Shown here: positions 1 to 6,168 of the stretch, piece after piece
Position numbering within the stretch: position 1 is the stretch's first letter
How the letters are laid out: every line of letters starts with the position of its first letter
Assembly: GCA_902826945.1 (NCBI GenBank)
Contig: CADEGS010000192.1
Location: forward strand, 1-8,420
Direction: 5' to 3'
DNA from: an uncultured bacterium
Lineage (GTDB): Bacteria; Planctomycetota; UBA1135; GCA-002686595
DNA: 8,420 nucleotides
Program-made: the position numbers and the translations under genes
Notes under the pieces: generated by a model
Database searches by the model: none
What the model was told of the DNA's origin: nothing
Seen by the model: only the letters and a program-made list of their open reading frames with translations

Positions 1-168
1 CGGGTCGAGGCGCGCCGGCCCGCTCGCGAGCCAGTCCGCCAGGCCGAAGGCGAGCCCCGCCACCAGGCCCTCGCCCGCGCTCGCGAGCGCTGCGCCGCGC
101 GCGCTCCCGGCCTGCGCCGGCGGCGCTCGGCCGCCCGCGGGAGCCGGCGGGCGCGCGCGCGGGCTCAC
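1..168 (-). CDS. Unrecognised protein, N-terminal 56 codons only (runs off the window)
   Basis: An open minus-strand frame starts at a GTG at 168-166 and stays open to base 1, giving 56 visible residues. The GTG overlaps the TGA stop of the upstream membrane-protein gene as GTGA, the usual arrangement for translational coupling. The first 25 or so residues are rich in Pro, Ala, Arg and Gly and look disordered. Residues 27-50 are mostly hydrophobic, with Gly, Ala and Leu interrupted by Glu, Asp and Trp, and could begin a membrane-associated or packed helical segment. I do not recognise a family. The true start could lie a little further in, because the Arg/Pro-rich start is unlike a typical N-terminus. 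The frame could also be chance, since stop-free frames are common at this GC content. The coupling to a credible gene is the main support. Confidence 0.45.
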   Translation of the reverse strand, partial: MSPRARPPAPAGGRAPPAQAGSARGAALASAGEGLVAGLAFGLADWLASGPARLDP

Positions 169-452
169 GCCTCGCCGCGCGCGCCGCGCTTGTGCCAGGC
201 CCGCCGCCCGCCGCCGATCACGCCGACGTCGATCAGCACGGCGACGACGACCACGACCAGCCGCACGCCCTGCACCGAGCCGCCGTGCACCGCCCAGGCG
301 TACGCGAGCGTCGTCACGGGCAGGAAGAAGAAGCCGAGCAGCGGCCACAGCCAGCTCCGGTAGGCGGCGCCGAGGTAGTCCGAGAACAGCCAGACGAGCA
401 CGAGCGCGACGCGCGGGGCGAACAGCGCCAGGCAGCCGAGGAGGAGCGGCAT
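165..452 (-). CDS. Small conserved three-helix integral membrane protein (95 aa)
   Basis: The ATG at 452-450 is preceded by a GAGG five bases upstream and the frame ends at TGA 167-165. The product is nearly all membrane: helices at about residues 4-23, 34-55 and 63-82, then a basic tail (RRAWHKRGAR) that probably stays in the cytoplasm. The stretch around residues 21-56 (WLFSDYLG, then SWLWPLLGFFFLP, then TTLAYAWA) resembles a small hypothetical membrane family that I recall from several high-GC and other bacterial groups, with no known function. The start is supported because upstream extensions of this frame are Arg/Ala-rich shadow sequence. It faces away from the esterase gene across a 90-bp divergent gap and appears coupled to the next minus-strand gene through a GTGA overlap. 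I assign no function beyond membrane protein. Confidence 0.8.
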   Translation of the reverse strand: MPLLLGCLALFAPRVALVLVWLFSDYLGAAYRSWLWPLLGFFFLPVTTLAYAWAVHGGSVQGVRLVVVVVAVLIDVGVIGGGRRAWHKRGARGEA

Positions 453-542
453 GGGCCTCGCAGTGTGGAGGGCGGCGCGCGCCGCCGCAAGGGAAGGGCG
501 CCGGGGGCTGGCGCGCCAGCGCTCGTTCGCGAATCCTCTGGC
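453..542. promoter_or_regulatory. Divergent intergenic region with an AATCCT -10-like box
   Basis: This 90-bp gap separates a minus-strand membrane protein from the plus-strand esterase, so it should hold both promoters. On the plus strand AATCCT (532-537) ends five bases before the esterase ATG. That resembles the TATCCT and TAGGCT boxes placed 6-7 bases before two other starts in this window. No clear -35 element or Shine-Dalgarno is seen for the esterase. On the minus strand only a GAGG ribosome-binding site is clear. The promoter call is by analogy. Confidence 0.3.
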
Positions 543-1211
543 ATGCCGACGCGCTCCTTCCGCACCGCCCGCACCGCCCGCGTGTGCCTCTCGCGCGAGC
601 CCGACGCGCGCGTGCGCGAGGTGTGGTTCCTGCTGCACGGCTACGGCCAGCTCGCCGCGGAGATGCTGGCGGCCGCCGCGGCGCTCGACGCGCCGGAGCG
701 CCTGCTGGTGTGCCCCGAGGCGCTCTCGCGCTTCTACCGCCGCGGCGGACGCGGCGCGGTGGGCGCGTCCTGGATGACGCGCGAGGAGCGCGAGGCAGAG
801 ATCGGGGACCAGCTCGCCTACCTGGAGGCGCTGCGCGCGTCGCTCGCGCGCGAGCTCGCCGCGCAGGGCGCCGCCGACGTGCGCGCGAGCCTGCTCGGCT
901 TCTCGCAGGGCGCGGCGGCGGCCTGCCGCTGGTCGGCGCACGCCGAGCACGCCTTCGGGCGCGTCGTGGCGTGGGGCGCGCTCGTCCCGCCCGAGCTCGA
1001 CCTGGCGGCCTGGGGCGCGCGCCTCGGCGCGACGCCGGTCGACCTGGTCGCCGGGCGCGCGGACGAGGCCGTGGACGACGAGGCGCTCGCGCGCGAGGCC
1101 GAGCGCCTGGCGCGCGCGGGCCTGCGCTGCGCGCTGCACCGCTTCGAGGGCGGCCACGAGCTCGACGCGGCGACGCTGCTCGCCCTCGCGGCCCGACCGC
1201 CCGGAGGCTGA
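543..1211 (+). CDS. Alpha/beta hydrolase, phospholipase/carboxylesterase family (COG0400-like), 222 aa
   Basis: This looks like a cytoplasmic serine esterase of the small Abhydrolase_2 (YpfH/carboxylesterase) group. The expected landmarks appear in order: the oxyanion loop LHGYGQ at residues 31-36, the nucleophile elbow GFSQGA with Ser121, the acid in GRADE (Asp174), and the histidine in GGHEL (His205). The 222-residue length is normal for the family. ATG 543 is chosen because homology begins soon after it; the frame extends further upstream but only as Arg/Pro-rich shadow sequence. There is no signal peptide. The substrate cannot be read from sequence: members hydrolyse short-chain esters, acyl-thioesters or lysophospholipids. 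The DinB gene follows after 34 bp and has its own likely promoter, so co-transcription is possible but not required. The lack of a Shine-Dalgarno suggests leaderless translation. Confidence 0.88.
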   Translation: MPTRSFRTARTARVCLSREPDARVREVWFLLHGYGQLAAEMLAAAAALDAPERLLVCPEALSRFYRRGGRGAVGASWMTREEREAEIGDQLAYLEALRASLARELAAQGAADVRASLLGFSQGAAAACRWSAHAEHAFGRVVAWGALVPPELDLAAWGARLGATPVDLVAGRADEAVDDEALAREAERLARAGLRCALHRFEGGHELDAATLLALAARPPGG

Positions 1212-1233
1212 GGCCGCGGCCCGCGGCGCGCGC

Positions 1234-1239
1234 TATCCT
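1234..1239 (+). promoter_or_regulatory. TATCCT -10 box placed for a leaderless GTG start
   Basis: TATCCT ends six bases before the GTG at 1246, exactly where a sigma-70-type -10 box would sit if transcription began at the start codon. A TATCCT is conspicuous in sequence this GC-rich. No -35 hexamer or Shine-Dalgarno is seen. Leaderless use is an inference from the spacing. Confidence 0.5.
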
Positions 1240-1245
1240 CGGCGC

Positions 1246-1755
1246 GTGTCGCTGCTGGCCGACGAGCTGCGTTCCATCGTGCGCGCCGCGGCCGCGCGCC
1301 TGCGCGCGCTCCCGCCCGCGGACGCGGCGCGCCCGCTCGCGCCGGGCAAGTGGTCGGCGCAGCAGGTGCTCGGCCACCTGGTGGACTCGGCCGCGAACAA
1401 CCACGGGCGCTTCGTGCGCGGGGCCGCGCGCGAGGACCTGTGCTTCGAGGGCTACGACCAGGAAGCCTGGGTGCGCGCGCAGCGCTACGAGCGCGCCGAC
1501 TGGGCGCTCGTCGTCGCCTTGTGGGAGAGCTACAACCTGCACCTCGCCTGGGTGCTCGAGGGGCTCGCGCCCGCCGCGCTCGAGCGCCCGCGCGCCGCGC
1601 ACACGCTGGACGCGATCGCCTGGGAGGTCGTGCCCGCCGGCGAGCCCGCCACGCTCGGCTACCTGGCGCGCGACTACCTCGGCCACCTGTGCCACCACCT
1701 GCGCCAGATCGACCCGACGCTCGCCCCCGCGCCGCGCCGCCAGCGCGGCGGCTGA
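1246..1755 (+). CDS. DinB-fold (DinB_2/YfiT-like) putative metal-dependent protein, 169 aa
   Basis: The length and helical pattern fit the DinB/YfiT four-helix bundle superfamily. Members bind a divalent metal with three histidines, and characterised ones transfer low-molecular-weight thiols or act in detoxification. The visible landmarks are PGKWSAQQVLGHLVDSA at residues 33-49, with His44 as the first likely ligand, and GHLCHHLRQI at 146-155, where His147 and His151 form the HxxxH pair near the C-terminus. The start is a GTG six bases after a TATCCT box; the first residues (VSLLADELRSIV) open helix 1 directly. There is no signal or membrane segment, so it is probably cytoplasmic. The last nine residues are Arg/Pro-rich and dispensable-looking. 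It may share an operon with the esterase upstream. The specific substrate is unknown. Confidence 0.82.
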   Translation: MSLLADELRSIVRAAAARLRALPPADAARPLAPGKWSAQQVLGHLVDSAANNHGRFVRGAAREDLCFEGYDQEAWVRAQRYERADWALVVALWESYNLHLAWVLEGLAPAALERPRAAHTLDAIAWEVVPAGEPATLGYLARDYLGHLCHHLRQIDPTLAPAPRRQRGG

Positions 1756-1762
1756 GCTTTTT
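1736..1762 (+). terminator. Possible intrinsic terminator after the DinB gene
   Basis: GCCGCC (1736-1741) pairs perfectly with GGCGGC (1747-1752) around a five-base loop, and a run of five T follows at 1758-1762. Five consecutive T are rare in this window. The hairpin overlaps the last codons of the DinB gene, and five bases separate stem from T-run, longer than in a textbook terminator. The call is tentative. Confidence 0.35.
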
Positions 1763-1814
1763 CTCGCCTTTCCCGCGTTGGCCGGCGCGCGCGCGGGCAG
1801 TCCGTCCGCGAGCC

Positions 1815-3509
1815 ATGGAGAACCCGCAAGCCCTGCACGCGCTGCTCGAGGAGACGAGCTGGATGCAAGCGCTCGCGCGCCGGCTGGTGGCCGACCCGCA
1901 CCTGGCCGCCGACCTGGCGCAGGACGTGGCGCTGGACGCGCTCGAGGGCCAGCCGGAGCCCGGCCGACCGCTGCGCGGCTGGCTGGCGACGGTCATGCGC
2001 CGCCGCCTGTCACGCCTGCGGCGCGGCGAGGCGCGCCGCGGCGCGCGCGAGCGGGCGGCGCACGAGCGCGCGCCGCGCGCGGCCGAGGCGTCGGTGGCCG
2101 AGGTCGTCGAGCGCGCCGAGACGCACCGCAACGTGGTGCTGGCGCTCTTGGCGCTCCCCGAGCCGACCAGGAGCACGCTGCTCCTGCGCTTCTTCGAGCA
2201 GCTCCCGTACGAGGAGATCGCGCGGCGCACGGGCGTCGCGACGGCGACCGTGAACAGCCGCGTGACGCGCGGGCTCGACCAGCTGCGCCGGCGGCTCGAG
2301 ACGAGCTACGCCGGAGACCGGCGCGCGCTGGCCCTGGCCCTGACTCCCCTCGCGAAGCCGCCGGCGGGGCTCGCGACCACCACGATCCTGGGACTGAAGA
2401 CCATGCACATGACGATCGGAACGGCGGCGGCGACCTTCTTGGCGGTCACGGTGAGCGTGGCCGTGCTCGGCGGCGGACCCGGGGACGGGGGGCGCGAGGC
2501 GCGCTCCCCGCGCCCGGCGGACGCGGGGCAGGAAACGGGCCGGGCGGCCGCGACGCTCGGCCGCCGCGCGGGGGGAGAGCTCCTGGCCGCGCCGGGAGCG
2601 CAGGCGGAGGAGCCCGCCCCGTCGGCCGAGGCCCCCGCGTCTCTCGATTCTCACGGAGCCCGAGCCTTGGTCCCGCTCCCCGAGCCGGCACCGGAGCCCG
2701 GCGTCGCCCTGGAGGTCTGGACCGCCGAGGTCGAGCACGCGCTGGTTCTCGCGCCGACGGTCGCCTCGCTCACGGTGAACACCGGCGGCGGCGACGTCAC
2801 GGTGCGCGCCGCGGAGACCGGCCAGCTCCGGATCCGCGCCACGGTGCACGCGCGTCTCGACCAGACCGCCGCGCACCAGCGCACGCGGACCTTCATTGAC
2901 CACGTCGCGGTGCGCGAGGAGGACGGCAGGCTCATCGTCGAGGACGCCCACACGCGCGAGCGCGGCTGGACGGTCGACCTCGAGCTGTCGGTCCCCGGAA
3001 AGCTGCCTCTCTTCGCGAGCAGCGGATCGGGCGACGTCATCGTGCGCACCGGGCAGGGCCAGGTCGTGGCGAACACGGGCTCGGGGGACGTGCGCGTGGA
3101 GCTGCCCCAGGAGCGCGTGCAGCACCTGACGGCGAGCAGCGGCTCGGGCGACGTCGCGGTCGAGGTCGGCGGCGTCGAGGAGACGCTCGATGCGAGCTCG
3201 GGCGCCGGTGACGTCGAGGTGCGCGTGCGCGGCGCGGTCTCGCCGGGCCGCGCGCGGCTCTCGTCTGGCTCGGGCGACGTCGCGCTGGCGCTGCCCGAGG
3301 ACGCGCGGGTCACCCTCGACCTGGAGACCAACGGCGGCGACATCCGCGTGCCGGACGCGCTCGGGCTGCGGGTCGAGCGCGATCCCCGCGGCGCTCGCGT
3401 GGCGCGCGGGACGGTCGGCGGCGGGGGGACGGCGGGCGGGGCCTACGAGCTGCGCTCGGGCTCGGGCGACCTGTCGGTCGCGCTCGCCACGCCGTCCGGC
3501 GGGCGCTGA
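1815..3509 (+). CDS. ECF-type sigma factor fused to a transmembrane helix and a DUF4097-like beta-repeat domain (564 aa)
   Basis: One uninterrupted frame starts at ATG 1815. Residues 12-75 match sigma region 2, with AADLAQDVALDAL then GWLATVMRRRLSRLRR. Residues 103-160 match region 4, with the LPYEEIARRTGVATATVNSR helix-turn-helix. A basic, Leu/Ala-rich link (162-198) leads to one hydrophobic helix (199-218), then a Pro/Ala/Gly/Glu linker to about 290. From about 300 to the end is a DUF4097-like (putative adhesin) domain with eight GD marks in motifs such as SSGSGDV: Asp327, 407, 425, 446, 466, 488, 509 and 552. Lys195 and His198 before the helix suit an N-in topology, placing the sigma part in the cytoplasm and the repeats outside. 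The chain has no cysteine, so no zinc-binding anti-sigma motif, and no separate anti-sigma gene is adjacent. Met197 or Met199 could be internal starts giving a separate membrane-anchored repeat protein. Confidence 0.85.
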   Translation: MENPQALHALLEETSWMQALARRLVADPHLAADLAQDVALDALEGQPEPGRPLRGWLATVMRRRLSRLRRGEARRGARERAAHERAPRAAEASVAEVVERAETHRNVVLALLALPEPTRSTLLLRFFEQLPYEEIARRTGVATATVNSRVTRGLDQLRRRLETSYAGDRRALALALTPLAKPPAGLATTTILGLKTMHMTIGTAAATFLAVTVSVAVLGGGPGDGGREARSPRPADAGQETGRAAATLGRRAGGELLAAPGAQAEEPAPSAEAPASLDSHGARALVPLPEPAPEPGVALEVWTAEVEHALVLAPTVASLTVNTGGGDVTVRAAETGQLRIRATVHARLDQTAAHQRTRTFIDHVAVREEDGRLIVEDAHTRERGWTVDLELSVPGKLPLFASSGSGDVIVRTGQGQVVANTGSGDVRVELPQERVQHLTASSGSGDVAVEVGGVEETLDASSGAGDVEVRVRGAVSPGRARLSSGSGDVALALPEDARVTLDLETNGGDIRVPDALGLRVERDPRGARVARGTVGGGGTAGGAYELRSGSGDLSVALATPSGGR

Positions 3510-3522
3510 GGAAGCCTCCCGG

Positions 3523-3556
3523 GGCCGGCCGCCGTCCGTCGGGGCGAGGGCCGGCC
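3523..3556. repeat. Paired GGCCGGCC palindromes behind the sigma fusion gene
   Basis: GGCCGGCC occurs at 3523-3530 and again at 3549-3556. Each copy is a palindrome and the two can pair with each other around an 18-base loop. They sit 13 bp after the stop of the sigma fusion gene, in the 122-bp gap before the lipoprotein gene. An RNA hairpin or a protein site is possible. There is no T-run, and short GC palindromes arise easily at this composition. Confidence 0.3.
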
Positions 3557-3598
3557 GCGCGGGACCCGCGGCGCCGACGCAGCTCCCGCCGGAGGCGG

Positions 3599-3604
3599 TA
3601 CGCT
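3599..3604 (+). promoter_or_regulatory. TACGCT -10-like box before the lipoprotein gene
   Basis: TACGCT fits TAnnnT and would place the transcript start near 3611, giving a leader of about 20 bases before the ATG at 3632. No TTGACA-like -35 is seen at the expected distance. If an alternative sigma factor, such as the fused one upstream, drives this gene, its recognition site would lie in this same 122-bp gap. Confidence 0.3.
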
Positions 3605-3631
3605 CTGGGTCCCCTCTGCCTTCCGGAAGCC

Positions 3632-5917
3632 ATGCACCGACTCCAGCGCCCCGCCCTCGCGTTCCTCCTCGTCGCCTCGACCCTCGCCGCCGGCTGCCGC
3701 TCGCGCGCCCCGGCGCGAGCGGAGCGGCCGCTCCTGCCCGCGCCGCTCGAGACGCTCGTCACGGAGGGAGAGGGCGCGCTGGAGCAGCGCAAGCGCGAGC
3801 GCAAGGCCTGGATCGAGGAGCGGCACAAGGCGCCGCCGGAGATCGACTGGCGCGCGGTCGAGCGCGAGAACGGCCTGCGCCAGATCGCCAAGCGCAACGG
3901 GCTCGCCACGCGCCAGGAGGCGGGCGCGCTGCGCTGGAGCGAGCGCGGCAGCGAGAACCAGGCGGGCCGCATGCACGTCGCCGTGCCGGCCACGGACGGC
4001 GCGCACCTGTACGCGGGCTCGTCGAACGGCGGCCTGTGGAAGGGGGCGCTCGACGGCTCGGGCTGGCAGCCGCTGGGCGACAACCTGTACGGCGGCGCGC
4101 ACTCGCTGGCTGCGGTGCCGGGCGCCGCGCCGGGCGACCCCGACGTCGTGCTGGCCGCGACCGACGGCGGCCTGGTCCACGTCACGCGCGACGAGGGCGC
4201 GACCTGGCAGGAGCCGCTGAACCTCGAGGCCGGCAAGACCTCGGGCGTGAAGCGCGCGCTGGTGAGCTCCGACGGCGCGTACGCGGTCTACCTCGTGCGC
4301 CGGCGCGCGACGAACGGTAGCTGGCAGGTGTTCCGCTCGACCGACGGCATGGCGAGCTTCGCGCAGGTCAAGGGCTTCGGCTCGTTCGCCGGCGACGCCT
4401 GGGTGCCGCGCACGGGCGGCTCGGCGCTGTGGGTGCTGACGAGCACCGGCGTCGAGCGCAGCACCGACGGCGGGGCGACCTTCACGCCGATGGGGCCGGC
4501 GCCGACCGCCGGCATGAGCGGCGGCGACCTGGTCGGCTCGGAGGCCGGCGCGCCGCGGCTGTGGGTCGTCGCGCACGTCGGCTCCGCGCGCCAGCTCCAC
4601 CGCTCCGACGACGCCGGCGCCTCCTGGAGCCTGGTCGCCACGCTGAGCGACTTCTGGGACGGCACGGCCAACGCCTCGATCGTCGACGCGGACCTCTTCG
4701 CCTACGGCGGCGTCGAGTGCCACGTGACGCGCGACGGGGGCGCGAGCTTCGCGATCGTGAACGGCTGGGGCGAGTACTACGGCAGCCCGGCGACGAAGCT
4801 GCACGCCGACGTCCCCGGGATCGACGTGCTCTTCGACGGCGTGGGGGAGGTGTGGTACGTCAACACGGACGGCGGGCTCTACGTCTCGACCGACCAGCTC
4901 GCGAGCGTCTCGAACCTCTCGCTCACCGGCCTGCGCGTCAGCCAGTACTACACGACGCACACCTCCACGCTGCCGCCGCACCGCGTGCTGGCGGGCTCGC
5001 AGGACCAGGGCTACCAGCGCTCGGGCGACGCGCCCGGACCGGGCGGCCGCTACGGCTTCGCGCAGCTCATCTCCGGCGACTACGGCCACCTGACCTCGGG
5101 CGACGGCGACCAGGGCAACGTCTTCTCGGTCTACCCCGGCTTCGTCCTGTGCCAGGTGAACGAGGCCAACCCGAACCTCTACACGAAGAACTTCCCCGCG
5201 GGCGAGACCCTGGCGTGGATGCCGCCGGTGGTCGCCGACGTCTACGACGTGCGCGACTACTTCCTCTGCGCGACGCGGCTGTGGCGCTACGACAAGTCCG
5301 GCCCGACCTGGAGCGGCAGCGTGTACTCGACGTTCGACTTCAGCGCCGGGCAGCCGGGGCGCTACGTGAGCGCGCTGGCGTTCTCGCCGATCGATCCCGA
5401 GCGCGCCTGGGCGGCGACGAACGACGGGCGGCTCTTCCGCTCCCTCGACCACGGCCTGACCTGGACGCAGTCGCCCGGCCTGGGCCCCGCGGCGCACTAC
5501 TTCTACGGCACCGCGATCGTGGCCAGCGCCGTGGACGTGGACACCGTGTACGTCGGCGGCAGCGGCTACGGCTCGCCGGCGGTGTACCGCACGACGAACG
5601 GCGGCCTCTCCTGGCAGCCCTACGGCGAGGGTTTGCCGAGCACGCTGGTCTACGCCCTGGCGGAGGCCAAGGACGGGAGCGGCACGCTCCTGTGCGGCAC
5701 GGAGACCGCCGCCTACCGCCGCGACGCGGGCGCGAGCGCCTGGGAGGACGTCACCTCGAACCAGGCGCCGGTCACGATCTACTGGAGCGTGGAGACCCTC
5801 GCGCACGAGAACGTCGCGCGCTTCGGCACCTACGGGCGCGGGATCTGGGACTACGCGATCGACCACGTGCCGCCGCGGGTCTACCCCGACAAGCGTCCCG
5901 CGCTGCAGCCGCGCTGA
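3632..5917 (+). CDS. Exported Asp-box (BNR/sortilin-like) beta-propeller lipoprotein, 761 aa
   Basis: Residues 1-22 form a lipoprotein signal: basic MHRLQR, a hydrophobic core, then LAAGC with Cys22 as the lipidated residue. A charged helical segment (about 45-92) precedes the propeller, which opens with a W-S-E-R-G-S-E-N-Q-A-G-R motif (102-113). Asp-box motifs (S/T-x-D-x-G-x-T-W/F) occur at 185-192, 236-243, 277-284, 325-332, 366-373, 604-611 and 654-661, with weaker ones near 419 and 696. Together they indicate a WD40/YVTN/BNR-type fold like that of sortilin-like and GH74-like proteins. The chain ends with FGTYGRGIWDY (731-741). Family members with known roles bind or cleave glycans, but Asp boxes are structural and I see no diagnostic catalytic set, so no enzyme activity is claimed. 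There is no T9SS or other C-terminal sorting domain. A small membrane protein follows after 8 bp, probably co-transcribed. Confidence 0.85.
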   Translation: MHRLQRPALAFLLVASTLAAGCRSRAPARAERPLLPAPLETLVTEGEGALEQRKRERKAWIEERHKAPPEIDWRAVERENGLRQIAKRNGLATRQEAGALRWSERGSENQAGRMHVAVPATDGAHLYAGSSNGGLWKGALDGSGWQPLGDNLYGGAHSLAAVPGAAPGDPDVVLAATDGGLVHVTRDEGATWQEPLNLEAGKTSGVKRALVSSDGAYAVYLVRRRATNGSWQVFRSTDGMASFAQVKGFGSFAGDAWVPRTGGSALWVLTSTGVERSTDGGATFTPMGPAPTAGMSGGDLVGSEAGAPRLWVVAHVGSARQLHRSDDAGASWSLVATLSDFWDGTANASIVDADLFAYGGVECHVTRDGGASFAIVNGWGEYYGSPATKLHADVPGIDVLFDGVGEVWYVNTDGGLYVSTDQLASVSNLSLTGLRVSQYYTTHTSTLPPHRVLAGSQDQGYQRSGDAPGPGGRYGFAQLISGDYGHLTSGDGDQGNVFSVYPGFVLCQVNEANPNLYTKNFPAGETLAWMPPVVADVYDVRDYFLCATRLWRYDKSGPTWSGSVYSTFDFSAGQPGRYVSALAFSPIDPERAWAATNDGRLFRSLDHGLTWTQSPGLGPAAHYFYGTAIVASAVDVDTVYVGGSGYGSPAVYRTTNGGLSWQPYGEGLPSTLVYALAEAKDGSGTLLCGTETAAYRRDAGASAWEDVTSNQAPVTIYWSVETLAHENVARFGTYGRGIWDYAIDHVPPRVYPDKRPALQPR

Positions 5918-5925
5918 GCGCGACG

Positions 5926-6168
5926 ATGGCCTGGCACGACCTCGCCGGCGCCCTGGGCGTCGTGTGCATCGTGGCCACGTACCTGCTGCTCCAGCTCGAG
6001 CGGCTGGACGCGCGCTCGCTCGCCTACTCGGGCGCGAACGCGCTCGGCGCGGGGCTCGTGCTGGCCTCGCTCGCCGTCGAGTGGAACGCCTCGGCGGCGG
6101 CGGTCGAGGGCTTCTGGCTCCTGATCTCGCTCGTCGGCGTCGCGCGCGCGCTGCGGCGCGCTGCCTAG
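5926..6168 (+). CDS. CBU_0592-like small membrane protein, 80 aa
   Basis: ATG 5926 lies 8 bp after the lipoprotein stop, so the two are probably one transcript. The 80 residues hold three hydrophobic helices at about 5-24, 34-51 and 58-75. The pattern DLAGALGVVCIVATYLLLQL, then LDARSLAYSGANALGAG, then EGFWLLISLVGV matches what I recall of the CBU_0592 family of short membrane proteins, whose function is not established. Length fits the family. Extensions of this frame upstream are Arg-rich shadow of the lipoprotein gene, so ATG 5926 is the natural start. No clear Shine-Dalgarno precedes it, as expected for a coupled second gene. The TAG stop at 6166-6168 overlaps the TAG stop of the opposing hydrolase gene in one CTAG. 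Confidence 0.82.
   Translation: MAWHDLAGALGVVCIVATYLLLQLERLDARSLAYSGANALGAGLVLASLAVEWNASAAAVEGFWLLISLVGVARALRRAA

Noticed and set aside
148..163. GC dinucleotide run as a possible structural or Z-DNA element
   Set aside because: The run is short, lies inside the partial coding frame and is expected at this base composition.
818..2230. Minus-strand open frame of 470 codons opposite the esterase, DinB and sigma genes
   Set aside because: Low-complexity Arg/Ser/Ala composition and three real genes on the other strand mark it as a shadow.
584..2899. Plus-strand open frame of 771 codons across the esterase, DinB and sigma genes
   Set aside because: It spans three recognisable genes in other frames and translates as Arg/Ala/Gly-rich shadow sequence.
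3018..3473. Repeated DNA around ggctcgggcgacgt as a possible CRISPR or mobile repeat
   Set aside because: The copies are in-frame codons for the SGSGDV protein motif with variable sequence between them, so they reflect protein repeats.
3443..5866. Long minus-strand open frame (807 codons) opposite the lipoprotein gene
   Set aside because: It is dominated by Arg, Ala, Val and Gly with no domain or signal. The plus-strand frame has a lipoprotein signal and repeated Asp boxes. High GC at third positions keeps the opposite strand open.
3632..5917. Calling the Asp-box lipoprotein a sialidase
   Set aside because: Asp boxes are structural and I cannot find the arginine triad and other catalytic residues needed for sialidase.
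4429..5925. Upstream extension of the CBU_0592-like frame
   Set aside because: The part before ATG 5926 is Arg-rich out-of-frame reading of the lipoprotein gene; only the last 80 codons look like a protein.
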